Positions 8,241 to 18,199 of a stretch of 64,000 nucleotides of DNA are shown here, one piece after another (within the stretch, counting starts at the first letter, position 1; the number at the start of each line of letters is the position of its first letter). The position numbers were made by a program, and so were the translations under genes. This DNA is from Sphingopyxis sp. BSN-002 (GTDB taxonomy: Bacteria; Pseudomonadota; Alphaproteobacteria; Sphingomonadales; Sphingomonadaceae): positions 1,692,501 to 1,756,500 of the forward strand of contig NZ_CP091804.1 of assembly GCF_022024275.1 (NCBI RefSeq), read 5' to 3'. Under the pieces are notes generated by a model that saw nothing but the letters and a program-made list of their open reading frames with translations, did no database searches and was not told the DNA's origin.

Positions 8241-9623
8241 TCAGTAGCGCGAGTCGAAGGTGGCGGTCAGCTCGACCTTGCCGTTCGCAGGCACGGGCAC
8301 CTGCCAGTCGGCGCGATCGGCCGAGACGCGCTCGCTCTTCAGGCTTTCGTCGGTGATGCGGACGTCGCCATAGAGCCCGCTCTGCGCGACGAGCACCGTC
8401 GCGGCTTCGGGCCGTGCGTTGGTGACGACATATTTCATCTTCGTCACCCAGCGCGAATCGCCCTTGCGCGTGCGCGAGACGACCGTGGTCTGCACCTTGA
8501 CGTCGAACGCATCGCCGGTGCGCAGCGACATCGCCGAGCCCATCGGGGTGTGGTCGATGCGATTCTCGCCGATGAACTGCGGATCGCCGCGCGCGTCGCG
8601 CATATAGACGCGGATCGTGCCCGCGGGGAGCTGGTCGCCGAGGCCGCCTTGCCGCGAGGTCGAGAAGCGCAGCACGCTCGACGTGCTCACCGGATCGGTG
8701 CTGCTGCCGAGCCAGTTGTTGACGAATTCATAGGTCGATCGTGCGGGCGCTCCCTTCACGTCGAGGAAGCTCACCTGCTTCTGCTGCGCGTTGGCGATCG
8801 TCGTGCGTTCGGCTAGCGGATAGAGATAATAGTCGCCGAGCCGTTCGCGATTGCTGCTCTCGGTCCCCGCCGAATCCATCGCACCGCTGAGCTGGCGGAA
8901 GCCGCCCCCGCCGCCCGGATTGCCCGCGACCAGAAGCGTACGCGCATTGTTGAAGGTCGTGCCCGTGCTGTTGGTCAGCGTCACCCAGCCCTGAATGTCC
9001 ATTGCGCCCTTCGCAGCATCGAACAGCGCGACATAGTCTGCGGTCCAGCCGAGGTTCGGGGTCAGGTAGGACAACCGCGCAGGGACGGTTCCGGCGTCGG
9101 CCGCGTCGACCGTTACCGACAGCGTCGGGCGCGCGCGCAGGTTCGGCGGCAGACGGTCGAACACCGCGCGCACCGGCAAGCCGTCGTCGCGCAGCACCTC
9201 GATCCGTTCGCCGACCTGCAGCACGATGCCGCCGTTCGCGGCGAGCACCTTGGCGCGCTCGCTGCGTTCGGCGCCGGTCGCCGGGTTGGTCCGGACCAGC
9301 GTGATCTGCTGGCCGACCGCCTTGTCCATCAGCTTGTCGGGGGTGAGGAGGTCGAAATCGAAATTCTGCTCGACGATCCCGATGCCGGGACCCGAGAGCG
9401 TCACGGTCTCGGGGCGGATGCGGGCCGAGACGTCGGGAAATTCGATCCGGTTGCGCCCGCGCGTGACGCTGAGCTGCCGGTCGTCCTGAACGAGCGACTG
9501 GCCATTGTTATAGATGGTGACGGCAACGTCGCCCTGCGCATTGCCGAAGGCGGTTTCCTGCGCCGCGGCGGGTGCGATCACCGCGCCTCCCGATGCCAGC
9601 AAAATCAGGGCCAAAGCGCGCAT
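8241..9623 (-). CDS. Exported DUF4139 protein, type A (first gene of the cassette)
   Basis: 460 residues from the ATG at 9623, with a signal peptide ending in APAAAQ. An 18-codon upstream extension is rejected because it would place non-signal sequence ahead of the export signal. Type-A features are FPDVSARIRPETVTLSG, EQNFDFDLLTP, RTNPATGAE, LGWTADYVALFD and NAQQKQVSFLDVKG. It lacks the IVVTG-type insert of the B genes. It heads the four-gene run. Its Shine-Dalgarno (GGGGAGG) is the 3' arm of an 8-bp hairpin followed by five T residues, so expression may be controlled at that point. Confidence 0.8.
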   Translation of the reverse strand: MRALALILLASGGAVIAPAAAQETAFGNAQGDVAVTIYNNGQSLVQDDRQLSVTRGRNRIEFPDVSARIRPETVTLSGPGIGIVEQNFDFDLLTPDKLMDKAVGQQITLVRTNPATGAERSERAKVLAANGGIVLQVGERIEVLRDDGLPVRAVFDRLPPNLRARPTLSVTVDAADAGTVPARLSYLTPNLGWTADYVALFDAAKGAMDIQGWVTLTNSTGTTFNNARTLLVAGNPGGGGGFRQLSGAMDSAGTESSNRERLGDYYLYPLAERTTIANAQQKQVSFLDVKGAPARSTYEFVNNWLGSSTDPVSTSSVLRFSTSRQGGLGDQLPAGTIRVYMRDARGDPQFIGENRIDHTPMGSAMSLRTGDAFDVKVQTTVVSRTRKGDSRWVTKMKYVVTNARPEAATVLVAQSGLYGDVRITDESLKSERVSADRADWQVPVPANGKVELTATFDSRY

Positions 9624-9629
9624 GAAAAA

Positions 9630-9657
9630 CCTCCCCGCCAGATGTCTGACGGGGAGG
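9630..9657 (-). promoter_or_regulatory. Terminator-like hairpin that contains the Shine-Dalgarno of the first DUF4139 gene
   Basis: On the minus strand CCTCCCCG (9657-9650) pairs perfectly with CGGGGAGG (9637-9630) across a 12-nt loop and is followed by TTTTT directly before the ATG at 9623. The GGGGAGG arm is also the only good ribosome-binding site for that gene. The element may terminate the DUF4167 transcript, hide the ribosome-binding site, or both. The structure is read directly; the function is inference. Confidence 0.55.
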
Positions 9658-9698
9658 CTATGGCATGTCGATTTCAAAGGCCAGCCGAAATCGGCCGT

Positions 9699-10547
9699 CT
9701 ATTCCGCAGCTTCGACATCCGAACCGCGCGGCGCGAGCGTGCGGCGGGTGCGGCGTGCCTTGGGCGCGGGCGCCTCTTCGGTCTCACCTTCGGATTCCCC
9801 GGCGCGCTCGGGCCGGCCGATTGCGGGCGGCAGCACGGCGCTGTCGATCCCGGCATCGCCATTATCCTCGACGTCGGGACGGGCTGCCCGGCGCGGACGG
9901 CGCGCAGCGCGCGGCGCGGCGGCGGCTTCCTCGGCAACATCCGTTTCGGCTTCGCCGCCCTCACCGGCGTCCGCTTCCGCGGCATTGCCACGGTCCTGGC
10001 GATGACCACGATCGCGCGACTGGCGATTACCGCGATCCTCGTCGCGGTCGCGACCGCCGCGTTCGCGGTTTTCGCGATTGCCCTCACGATTGCCGTTCTC
10101 GCGGCCGCCATTGTCACGGTTGCCGTCGCGATCATCGCTGCGCTCGGCCTCGAGTTCGCTTTCGAAGCCGCTGTCGTCATGGCCGTCGAAATCCTCGACG
10201 CCGCGAATCTCGCGGCTGCGATCGTGGCTGCGTTCCTGTCCGTTCGCCGCGGCCTTTTCTTCCTGGCGGATGCGGAAATCGCTCACGACGCGGAAATAAT
10301 GGTCGGCGAACTGGAGATAATATTCGGTCTGGACCCGGTCGCCCGCAAGCTGCGCGTCGCGCGCGAGGTTGCGGTATTTCTCGATCATCTGGGCCGCGTT
10401 GCCGCGCGCGCGGCTGTCGATGCGGTTGGCCTGGTCGACACCGCCGCGTCCGCCACCGGACTGCGAGCGACCATTATTGTTGTTGCTGTTATTGTTGCGG
10501 CCGCGACGGCGACCGCTCTGCCGGTTGTTCATGTTCAACTGAGACAT
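9699..10547 (-). CDS. DUF4167 protein, basic Asn/Gly/Arg-rich N-terminus
   Basis: 282 residues. The first 35 are rich in Asn, Arg and Gly (RRRGRNNN type), which suggests nucleic-acid binding. Then comes the conserved DUF4167 helix pair around 36-95, with RARGNAAQMIEKYRNLARDA and GDRVQTEYYLQFADHYFRV. The rest is charged low complexity (RE/ENG/RD repeats) with an acidic, Ala/Pro-rich end. It lies downstream of hisS-prfA-prmC on the same strand, an arrangement common in this group. The 235-base spacer before it (10548-10782) holds no gene I can support and probably its promoter. Function is not established. Confidence 0.85.
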   Translation of the reverse strand: MSQLNMNNRQSGRRRGRNNNSNNNNGRSQSGGGRGGVDQANRIDSRARGNAAQMIEKYRNLARDAQLAGDRVQTEYYLQFADHYFRVVSDFRIRQEEKAAANGQERSHDRSREIRGVEDFDGHDDSGFESELEAERSDDRDGNRDNGGRENGNREGNRENRERGGRDRDEDRGNRQSRDRGHRQDRGNAAEADAGEGGEAETDVAEEAAAAPRAARRPRRAARPDVEDNGDAGIDSAVLPPAIGRPERAGESEGETEEAPAPKARRTRRTLAPRGSDVEAAE

Positions 10548-10782
10548 CCTGTCGATAAGCTAATAAGCTACGCCAACCCCATTTTGGCCGACTGCGCCAT
10601 ATGCGCGTCGCGCCCGCGCTTCCTGCGCGGTTCCCTTTACCGCCAGCATCGGGCCCCACGGCCCGCACCAGCATCGTAAGTGGGAAGCAGACCAGCCGGA
10701 CCATCGAGGGACCCCGGTCGGGTCTGTGAGCCGCCCCTACAGCGCTTTGCGGCGGAAACCAAGCAAATTCTTGTGCGGGGCG

Positions 10783-11607
10783 TCAGGCGCGGGTCAGCAA
10801 AAGCGCCCTGTCGCGGCCGCCCAGATCCTGCCTGCAGGTGACGGCAAATCCCGCTGCTTCGGCGAGCTCGGATACTGATATGCGTTGCGTGTGGCCGATT
10901 TCAAGGATCGCGGCCCCGCCGGGCGCAAGAAGCCGCGACAAATCGGGGATAATCCGGCGATAATCTTCGAGCCCGTCGGCGCCCGCGAACAGCGCGCCGG
11001 CCGGCTCATAGTGGGCAACGTCGGGCATCAAGGCTTCGGAATCGGCAATATAGGGCGGATTGCAGAGAATGAGGTCGAACTGGCCTTCGAGACCGGCAGC
11101 CCAGTTGCCGACGTGAAATCGCACGCGTTCTTCCATGCCCAGATCGTCGGCGTTCATTTCGGCCCGGTCGACGGCCTTTTCGGACTCGTCGATTCCAAGG
11201 CCGTGAGCTTCCGGCCATTCAGCCAACGCTGCCAGCAACAGGGTTCCGGGGCCGGTACCGAGATCGAGAACGCGCCTTGGCCCCTCTGCGCCGAAATGCG
11301 CGACCGCAACTTCGATCAGCGCCTCGCTGTCCGGGCGCGGGATCAGAACGCCGGGGCCTACGCCGATGCGGACCGTCCAGAAATCGCGATAGCCGAGAAT
11401 ATAGGCCACGGGTTCGTGCGCCATGCGCCGTTCGACGAGCCCGGCAAAACCGGCCGGCACTACATAACGCGCCGGATCGAGCAGCAGCGCCTGCCGTTCG
11501 ACGCCCAGCGCATGCGCCATCAGCAGTTCGGCGTCGAGCCGCGGCGTGTCCGACACGCTTTCGAGCCGCGCCGCCGCGTCGCGCAGCGCGGCGCGAACGT
11601 CACTCAC
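10783..11607 (-). CDS. prmC: Release factor N5-glutamine methyltransferase
   Basis: 274-residue SAM-dependent methyltransferase that methylates the Gln of the GGQ motif in release factors 1 and 2. SAM-binding motif I is DLGTGPG at 115-121. The catalytic NPPY, which holds the target glutamine, is at 183-186. An N-terminal helical RF-binding domain covers about 1-75. The start overlaps the prfA stop by 8 bases, so enzyme and substrate are co-translated. Confidence 0.95.
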   Translation of the reverse strand: MSDVRAALRDAAARLESVSDTPRLDAELLMAHALGVERQALLLDPARYVVPAGFAGLVERRMAHEPVAYILGYRDFWTVRIGVGPGVLIPRPDSEALIEVAVAHFGAEGPRRVLDLGTGPGTLLLAALAEWPEAHGLGIDESEKAVDRAEMNADDLGMEERVRFHVGNWAAGLEGQFDLILCNPPYIADSEALMPDVAHYEPAGALFAGADGLEDYRRIIPDLSRLLAPGGAAILEIGHTQRISVSELAEAAGFAVTCRQDLGGRDRALLLTRA

Positions 11608-12667
11608 CCAGCCCCGCCAGCCGCTGCGCCTGATCCTCGGCGATCAGCGCGTCGATCAGCTCGTCCATCTGCCCCTCGATGATCTCCGGCAGGCGGTGGA
11701 GCGTCAGGTTTATCCGATGGTCGGTCACGCGCCCCTGCGGGAAATTATAGGTGCGGATGCGTTCGGATCGGTCGCCCGATCCGACCATCGATTTGCGCGC
11801 CGAGGCCTCGGCGCTGTGGATCTTCTCGCGCTCGAGGTCGTAGAGCCGGGCGCGGAGCACCTGCATCGCCTTGGCGCGGTTCTTGTGCTGGCTGCGCTGA
11901 TCCTGCTGGATCACGACGAGACCCGACGGGATATGCGTGATGCGGATCGCGCTGTCGGTCGTGTTGACGTGCTGGCCGCCGGCTCCGCTCGCACGGTAGA
12001 TATCGATCTTGAGGTCGCTGTCGTTGATTGCGACGTCGACTTCCTCGGCCTCGGGCAGCACCGCGACGGTCGCGGCGCTGGTGTGGATGCGGCCCTGACT
12101 TTCGGTCGCGGGGACGCGCTGGACGCGGTGCACGCCGCTTTCGAACTTGAGCTTGGCGAACACGCCCTGCCCCGTCACCGACGCAACGACTTCCTTGTAG
12201 CCGCCGACCTCGGCCTCGTTCGCCGAGATGATCTCGACCTTCCAGCCCTGTCCGTCGGCATAGCGGCTGTACATGCGCAGCAGATCGCCCGCGAACAGCG
12301 CCGCCTCGTCGCCGCCGGTGCCGGCGCGGATTTCGAGCATCGCGGCGCGTTCGTCGGCGACGTCCTTCGGCAGCAGTTTGATCGCGAGGTCATGCTCGGC
12401 GGCGGGCAGCGCCTCCTCGACCGCGGCGATTTCCTCGGCCGCCATCGCCTTCATCTCGGGGTCGGCCAGCATTTCGTTGAGCGACACCAGTTCAGCGCGG
12501 AGCCGCGTCACTTGGCTCGCGGCCCTGGCGACGGGTTCGAGTTCGGCGAACTCTTTGGACGCCGCGACGAAATCGGCGGGCGCCATGTCGCCCGTCGCCA
12601 TCCGCGCCTGCAGCGCAGCGTGGCGTTCGATGATGGCGTCGATCTGCTTTTCGGGAATGCTGACCAT
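11600..12667 (-). CDS. prfA: Peptide chain release factor 1
   Basis: 355 residues. RF1 recognises UAA and UAG on the ribosome and triggers peptide release. The tripeptide anticodon-like PAT (186-188) marks it as RF1, not RF2. The catalytic GGQ is at 230-232 within SGAGGQHVN. Length is normal. Its ATG shares one base with the hisS stop (TGATG), and its own stop lies inside prmC, giving a tight hisS-prfA-prmC operon. Confidence 0.97.
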   Translation of the reverse strand: MVSIPEKQIDAIIERHAALQARMATGDMAPADFVAASKEFAELEPVARAASQVTRLRAELVSLNEMLADPEMKAMAAEEIAAVEEALPAAEHDLAIKLLPKDVADERAAMLEIRAGTGGDEAALFAGDLLRMYSRYADGQGWKVEIISANEAEVGGYKEVVASVTGQGVFAKLKFESGVHRVQRVPATESQGRIHTSAATVAVLPEAEEVDVAINDSDLKIDIYRASGAGGQHVNTTDSAIRITHIPSGLVVIQQDQRSQHKNRAKAMQVLRARLYDLEREKIHSAEASARKSMVGSGDRSERIRTYNFPQGRVTDHRINLTLHRLPEIIEGQMDELIDALIAEDQAQRLAGLGE

Positions 12668-13914
12668 CAGAGTGCGCGAATGATCGTGTCGATTGCTATT
12701 GTCAGTTCGCTGTCGCCACGAATATTTGTGTACGATTGGCCGCCGCGCGAGCCGATCGCAATCAGCGAGCGTGCCGGAATCTTCCCGGCCTTGTCGAAGC
12801 GCTTGCGCGGCGAACCAGTAGCGACGATCTCGGCTGCCAGCCCCTTGCTCCGCATCGCCGCGAGTGTTTTCATCGCGTAGTTGAGCAGGCTATCGTCCTC
12901 GACCGCGATCACGGCGTCGAGCCGATTGTCGATCACATCGTCCGCAATCAACATCGCCAACCGCTCGATCCCCGCGGCCCAGCCGACCGCAGGCGTCGGC
13001 GGACCGCCGAGATTCTCGATCAGCCCGTCATAGCGCCCGCCACCGAGCACCGTGCCCTGCGCGCCCAGCCGATCGGTGACGAATTCGAACGCGGTGTGGC
13101 GATAATAGTCGAGCCCGCGCACGAGCCGCGCGTTGCGCTCCCACACGACCCCCGCGGCATCGAGCCCCGCGGTCACCGCGCCGAAGAAATCCTGCGCTTC
13201 CGCCGTCAGAAACGCGTCGATGTCGGGCGCGCTGTCGGCGATCGGGCGGTCCTTCGGATCCTTGCTGTCGAGGATGCGCAGCGGATTCTTGTCGAGCCGC
13301 GCAAGGCTGTCCTCCGACAGGTCGCCGCGATGCGCCCCGAAATGCTCGACCAGCGCGGCGCGCCAGGCATCGCGGCTTTCGGCATCGCCGAGCGTGTTGA
13401 GCGTCAGCGTCACGCCCTCGGCGATCCCCAGTTCCTTCAAAAGCTGGTCGGCGAACACCAGCAGCTCGGCGTCCGCCAGCGGGCTGTCGCTGCCGAGAAC
13501 CTCGGCGTCGAGCTGGTGGAATTGGCGATAACGGCCCTTCTGCGGCCGTTCGTAGCGGAACAGCGGGCCGTGCGTCGCCACTTTGAGCGGCGCGAATTGC
13601 TGCCAGCCGTTCGTCACATAGGCACGCGCGATTCCCGCGGTAAATTCGGGGCGCAGCGTGATCGACTCGCCGCCGCGATCCTCGAACGAATACATTTCCT
13701 TCGACACAACGTCGGTCGTCTCGCCCAGCGAGCGCGCGAACACCGCGGTCGGCTCGATCACCGGCACCTCGACGCGCTTGTAGCCATAGAGGCGGCGCAC
13801 CCGTTCGAAGGTCTCGACGACGTGCGCGAAGCGGTCGGCGAAATCGCCGAGCATGTCCTGGGTGCCGCGGACCGCCTGCGGGGTCGGAATCTTGCCGGAT
13901 TTGTCCTTGCTCAT
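12667..13914 (-). CDS. hisS: Histidyl-tRNA synthetase
   Basis: 415-residue class II synthetase that charges tRNA-His. Visible signatures are VRGTQDML near the N-terminus, the motif 2 arginine region [18 protein letters not shown], the histidine-specific [13 protein letters not shown], and a C-terminal anticodon-binding domain ending near [10 protein letters not shown] chose the ATG at 13914. The 59 in-frame codons upstream encode an unconserved Arg/Cys-rich stretch. The gene is divergent from the DUF1345 gene. Confidence 0.96.
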   Translation of the reverse strand: MSKDKSGKIPTPQAVRGTQDMLGDFADRFAHVVETFERVRRLYGYKRVEVPVIEPTAVFARSLGETTDVVSKEMYSFEDRGGESITLRPEFTAGIARAYVTNGWQQFAPLKVATHGPLFRYERPQKGRYRQFHQLDAEVLGSDSPLADAELLVFADQLLKELGIAEGVTLTLNTLGDAESRDAWRAALVEHFGAHRGDLSEDSLARLDKNPLRILDSKDPKDRPIADSAPDIDAFLTAEAQDFFGAVTAGLDAAGVVWERNARLVRGLDYYRHTAFEFVTDRLGAQGTVLGGGRYDGLIENLGGPPTPAVGWAAGIERLAMLIADDVIDNRLDAVIAVEDDSLLNYAMKTLAAMRSKGLAAEIVATGSPRKRFDKAGKIPARSLIAIGSRGGQSYTNIRGDSELTIAIDTIIRAL

Positions 13915-13991
13915 GCGCCGCGCGTCTAATGCTTTTTCGCCGAAAGGCAAAGCGGGCTTGCATGGGCCTTCGCGGCGGCTAGGCTCCGCGC

Positions 13992-14630
13992 ATGGCTCGC
14001 ACCATCGGCAACCGCATCGCCCCGCCGCGCTTCGTCGCCTATGCTGCGGGGCTGATCCTCGTCGCGATCTGGTCGGGCTGGCAATCGTCATCGCCGCTGC
14101 ATGGTTTCCTGATCGGCTTCGATATCGTGACCGCGCTCTTCCTGCTGTCGACGATCCCGCTGTTCCGCACCACCGATCCGCGCGTGATGGCGCGGCACGC
14201 GATCGAGAATGACGCCAACCGCACCGCGCTGCTGATCCTGTCGGTCGCCGTCAGCATCGTCGTGCTCGGCGCGCTGGCCCAGCTGGTGGCGGGAACCGGC
14301 GCCTATTCGAAGCCGCTCGTCATCGTCACGCTCGCGCTAGTCTGGCTGTTCGCGAACATCGTCTATGCGATCCATTACGCGCATCTCTATTACCGGCGCG
14401 ATACCGCGCATGGCGGCCACGCTGGCGGGCTGTCGATCCCCAGCACCGACACGCCCGACTATTTCGATTTCCTGCATTTCGCGCTGATCCTCGGCATGAC
14501 GTTCCAGACCGCCGACATCGACATCACCAGCCGCGAAATCCGCCGCGCGTCGACCGGACATTGCCTCGCCGCCTTCATCTACAACCTCGGCATCCTGGCC
14601 TTTTCGATCAATATGATCGCCGGCGGCTGA
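13992..14630 (+). CDS. DUF1345 integral membrane protein
   Basis: 212 residues with about five hydrophobic helices. The conserved core is [12 protein letters not shown] near 118-130, followed by [26 protein letters not shown] at about 155-180, which is the DUF1345 signature. These proteins have no assigned biochemical function. The gene diverges from hisS across a 77-base spacer and ends 80 bases before the M61 peptidase. Confidence 0.85.
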   Translation: MARTIGNRIAPPRFVAYAAGLILVAIWSGWQSSSPLHGFLIGFDIVTALFLLSTIPLFRTTDPRVMARHAIENDANRTALLILSVAVSIVVLGALAQLVAGTGAYSKPLVIVTLALVWLFANIVYAIHYAHLYYRRDTAHGGHAGGLSIPSTDTPDYFDFLHFALILGMTFQTADIDITSREIRRASTGHCLAAFIYNLGILAFSINMIAGG

Positions 14631-14710
14631 ACCGCGCGTTCGTCGAACCGGACGGCGCGCTGGCAGAGCCTTCGCTGGACCTTGCGGCCGTTTGGCGGCA
14701 GAGAATGGCC

Positions 14711-16636
14711 ATGAAAAAAGCACTGTTCGTCGCGTCCGCCCTGATCGCCTTCACCGGCCCCGTCCACGCGCAGGAGGGGAACAGCCGGCCCGAACCCGTG
14801 GTTCAGCCGCACAGCATCCCGCTACCCGCCGACCGCCCCTATCCGGGCACGATGCAGCTGAAGGTCGATGCGACCGACTATGCGCGCGGGATCTTCCGCG
14901 TTCGCCAGACGATCCCCGTCGCGAAGTCGGGCAAATTCACCCTGCTCTATCCCCAGTGGCTTCCCGGCAAGCATGCGCCGCGCGGCGCGATCGCCGAGAT
15001 CGCGGGGTTCAAGGCAACCGCCGGTGGCAAGACGCTCAGCTGGACGCGCCAGCCGACCGACGTCTATGCCTTCGATATCGACGTGCCGGCGGGCACGAAG
15101 AGCATCGATGTCGCGTTCGACTTCCTGTCGCCGACGCGCACCACCGAGGGCCGGGTCGTCGTCACGCCGGTGATGATGAACCTGCAGTGGGAACAGGTCA
15201 GCCTCTATCCCGCGGGCTATTTCACCCGCGGCATCCCGGTGCAGCTCGATGTCACCCTGCCCGACGGCTGGACCGGCGCAGCGGCGCTCGACGGCCTGAA
15301 GGTGTCGGGCAATCGCTACAGCTATGCGCCGACGAGCTATGAGACCTTGGTCGACAGCCCGATGTTTGCGGGCAAATATTTCCGCAAATGGGATCTGGGG
15401 CAGAATGTCACGCTGAACGTCGTCGCCGACGAGGAGAAATATCTGGGCGCCAAGCCCGACCATATCGCGCGCCACGCGGCAATGGTCGCCGAGACGGTCG
15501 CGCTGTTCGGAACGAAGCATTTCGACCGGTATGAATTTCTGCTCGCACTCAGCGACGAGCTCGGCGGGATCGGGCTGGAGCATCACCGGTCGAGCGAGAA
15601 CAGCCGCAACCCCGACTATTTCACTAGCTGGGACGACAATGATTCGGAGCGGGGACTTCTCCCGCACGAATTCACCCATAGCTGGAACGGCAAATATCGT
15701 CGCCCCGACAAGCTGTGGACCCCCGATTTCCGCACCCCGATGCAGGGCAATCTGCTCTGGGTCTATGAAGGCCAGACGAGCTTCTGGGATCTCGTCCTTG
15801 CCGGGCGTTCGGGAATGCAGTCGAAGGAAATGGTGCTCGCCGAATGGGCGACCAACGCCGCCAACTACAGCGTGCAGGCGGGGCGAGAGTGGCGATCGGT
15901 CGAGGATACGACCCTCGATCCGGTGATCGCGGCGCGCAAGGCGCGCGCCTTCCCGAGCGCAACACGGACCGAGGATTATTACAACGAAGGCTCGCTGATG
16001 TGGCTGGAGGCGGACATGATCATCCGTCAGGCGACAAACAATGCGAAGAGCCTCGACGATTTCGCCAAGGCCTTTTTCGGCGGCAAGGGCGGCGACTGGG
16101 GCGAGGTCACCTATAATTTCGACGATGTCGTCGCGACGCTGAACGCGGTTCATCCTTACGACTGGGCGAAATTCCTGCACGATCATATGCAGCTGCCCGG
16201 CCAGCCCGCGCCGGTCGCGGGGATCGAGAAAGCGGGCTATCGTCTCGTCTGGCGCGACGCGCCCAACGTCTATGACCGCGACCGCATGCAGCGCGCGAAG
16301 AACTACGACCTCACCCATTCGCTTGGCATGACGATCGACAAGGACGGCGTGGCCGGCGGCATCCTGTGGGACGGCCCCGCCTTCCGGGCGGACATCGTCA
16401 ACGGGACGAAGATCGTCGCGGTCGACGGGATGAGCTACAGCAAGGACCGGCTCGAAGCCGCGATCAAGGCGGCGACCGACGGCAAGACGCCCGTCAAGCT
16501 GCTCGTCGAGCGCGGGGGACGCTACCGCAATATCGACCTCGACTATCATGGCGGGCTGCGCTGGCCCTATATCGAGAAGACCGGTACCGGCCCCGACTGG
16601 TTCGACCAGCTGCTCGCGGCGAAACGCCAGCTCTGA
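14711..16636 (+). CDS. Exported M61-family metallopeptidase (glycyl-aminopeptidase-like)
   Basis: 641 residues from the ATG at 14711, which starts a signal peptide ending at VHAQ. An ATG two codons earlier is also possible. The zinc motif HEFTH is at 319-323 within LPHEFTHSWNGKYRRP, and the third ligand Glu is probably that of WVYEGQTSFW about 24 residues on. The N-terminal half is the beta-rich M61 domain. The C-terminal 120 residues resemble a PDZ domain (GGILWDGPAF, VAVDGMSY). It probably hydrolyses peptides in the periplasm. It stands alone between DUF1345 and ppa. Confidence 0.9.
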   Translation: MKKALFVASALIAFTGPVHAQEGNSRPEPVVQPHSIPLPADRPYPGTMQLKVDATDYARGIFRVRQTIPVAKSGKFTLLYPQWLPGKHAPRGAIAEIAGFKATAGGKTLSWTRQPTDVYAFDIDVPAGTKSIDVAFDFLSPTRTTEGRVVVTPVMMNLQWEQVSLYPAGYFTRGIPVQLDVTLPDGWTGAAALDGLKVSGNRYSYAPTSYETLVDSPMFAGKYFRKWDLGQNVTLNVVADEEKYLGAKPDHIARHAAMVAETVALFGTKHFDRYEFLLALSDELGGIGLEHHRSSENSRNPDYFTSWDDNDSERGLLPHEFTHSWNGKYRRPDKLWTPDFRTPMQGNLLWVYEGQTSFWDLVLAGRSGMQSKEMVLAEWATNAANYSVQAGREWRSVEDTTLDPVIAARKARAFPSATRTEDYYNEGSLMWLEADMIIRQATNNAKSLDDFAKAFFGGKGGDWGEVTYNFDDVVATLNAVHPYDWAKFLHDHMQLPGQPAPVAGIEKAGYRLVWRDAPNVYDRDRMQRAKNYDLTHSLGMTIDKDGVAGGILWDGPAFRADIVNGTKIVAVDGMSYSKDRLEAAIKAATDGKTPVKLLVERGGRYRNIDLDYHGGLRWPYIEKTGTGPDWFDQLLAAKRQL

Positions 16637-16724
16637 ATCGCCGGCACGGCTTAATGGCCTCGACTTTGCGCCGCTTCCGGCGCTAAAGGCGCGCGCAATT
16701 CAAAAACACACAAGGACATCTCCC

Positions 16725-17261
16725 ATGCGCATCGACCTGATCCCGGCCGGCGACAGCCCGCCCGACAGCCTGAACGTGCTGATCGAAGTGCCGATCGGCG
16801 GCGAGCCGGTGAAGTATGAGTTCGACAAGGCGTCGGGCGCGCTCTTCGTCGACCGCTTCCTGCACACCCCGATGCGCTATCCCGCCAATTACGGTTTCGT
16901 CCCGCATACGCTGGGCGAGGACGGCGATCCGCTCGACGCGCTCGTCGTCGCGCGTTCGCCGATCGTCGCGGGCGCGGTGGTGAAGTGCCGTCCGATCGGC
17001 GTACTGCTCATGGAAGACGATGCCGGCGGCGACGAGAAGCTGCTCTGCGTCCCCGTCAACAAGACCTTCCCCTATTACGACAAGGTCGCGACCTACAAGG
17101 ACATGCCCGAGATCGTGCTGCAGCAGATCGAGCATTTCTTTACTCACTACAAGGATCTCGAACCCGGCAAATGGGCAAAGCTCAACGGCTGGGGCGATGT
17201 CGACGAGGCGAAGCGCATCATCGTCGAATGCATCGAGCGCGCGAAGAAAGTGGGCTTCTAA
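16725..17261 (+). CDS. ppa: Family I inorganic pyrophosphatase
   Basis: 178 residues. It hydrolyses pyrophosphate to two phosphates in the cytosol and pulls biosynthetic reactions forward. The family signature DGDPLDAL is present near residue 67, along with the metal-binding acidic residues and KWAKLNGWGD near the C-terminus. The ATG at 16725 follows an AAGGAC ribosome-binding site. A longer in-frame upstream extension runs over the end of the M61 gene and is rejected. The stop overlaps the convergent mechanosensitive channel by 4 bases. Confidence 0.96.
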   Translation: MRIDLIPAGDSPPDSLNVLIEVPIGGEPVKYEFDKASGALFVDRFLHTPMRYPANYGFVPHTLGEDGDPLDALVVARSPIVAGAVVKCRPIGVLLMEDDAGGDEKLLCVPVNKTFPYYDKVATYKDMPEIVLQQIEHFFTHYKDLEPGKWAKLNGWGDVDEAKRIIVECIERAKKVGF

Positions 17262-18199
17262 ACCTTGCTGCGGGGCGCCGGATCACCGTCCGGCGCCTCG
17301 ACAATCCGCACATCCTGCCGCGGATAGGGGATGCGGATCCCCGCTTCCCTGAAGCGGTCCCAGATCCCCAGAAACACGTCGCCCTGGATATTGCCGAGCC
17401 CGGCCTCGGGATCCGAAATCCAGTAGCGCAGCTCATGCTCGACCGCGCGCTCGCCGAACGCGATGATCCAGACAACCGGCTCGGGGTCGTTCAAAATGCG
17501 CGGGTTGGCCTTGGCCGTCTCGACCATCAGCCGCTGGGCTTTGCGCAGATCGCAATCATAGCTGACCGGCACGCGCATCCGTACGCGCACATCGCGGCTG
17601 GAATAGCTCCAGTTCTCGACCGGCTGCGTCATCAGCAGCTCGTTCGGGATCAGATGCTTCTTGCCGTCGCGCGTGACCACGTTGACCGCGCGCACGCCGA
17701 TCTTCGCGACGCGACCGACGTTGGGAATGCTGCCCGGCGCGGTCGACCCGCCCATGCTGCTGCCATCGCCGACGACGATGATGTCGCCGGGCTTGATCGA
17801 GCGGTCCATCAGCAGGATGATCCCCGCGATCAGATTGCCGACCGTCTTCTGCAGCCCGAACCCGATCGCCAGACCCGCGGCGCCCGAAAAGACCGCTAGC
17901 GCCGTCAGGTCGATGCCGAGCAGGTCGATCGCGAACAGGCTCGCGAAAATGAACAGCGCGATCGCGATCAGCTTTTCGGTCAGGACGCGCTGCGCGTCGT
18001 CGATCTGGTGGTTGCGGCGCAGCAGCCATTTGATCGCGCGCATCGCCAGCTTGACGGCGATGTAGAGCAGGATCGCGACGACGATCGCGGACACGACGCC
18101 ATAGAGCGACAGCCGATAGGCGCCGACGTCGATGTCGATCGCCTTCATCACCTCGACGGTGCGGTCGAACCCGCTTCGCAGGCTCTCCCCCGCGCTCAC
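17258..18199 (-). CDS. MscS-family small-conductance mechanosensitive channel
   Basis: 313 residues with three predicted helices (about 30-50, 70-92 and 95-125). The pore-lining helix and following beta-domain are recognised by GLAIGFGLQKTVGNLIAGI and then RSIKPGDIIVVG. The C-terminal alpha/beta domain contains VPVSYDCDLRKAQ. It releases solutes on hypo-osmotic shock. A serine-rich segment (GDGSSMGGSTAPGS) is inserted into the beta-domain and is longer than usual. Its start overlaps the metC stop (ATGA), so it is the last gene of the sseA-metC operon. Confidence 0.92.
   Translation of the reverse strand: MSAGESLRSGFDRTVEVMKAIDIDVGAYRLSLYGVVSAIVVAILLYIAVKLAMRAIKWLLRRNHQIDDAQRVLTEKLIAIALFIFASLFAIDLLGIDLTALAVFSGAAGLAIGFGLQKTVGNLIAGIILLMDRSIKPGDIIVVGDGSSMGGSTAPGSIPNVGRVAKIGVRAVNVVTRDGKKHLIPNELLMTQPVENWSYSSRDVRVRMRVPVSYDCDLRKAQRLMVETAKANPRILNDPEPVVWIIAFGERAVEHELRYWISDPEAGLGNIQGDVFLGIWDRFREAGIRIPYPRQDVRIVEAPDGDPAPRSKV

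Noticed and set aside
10548..10782. Small RNA or extra gene between prmC and the DUF4167 gene
   Set aside because: Several GC-rich stems can be drawn, but there is no terminator-like T-run, no promoter I can defend and no coding frame with a ribosome-binding site.
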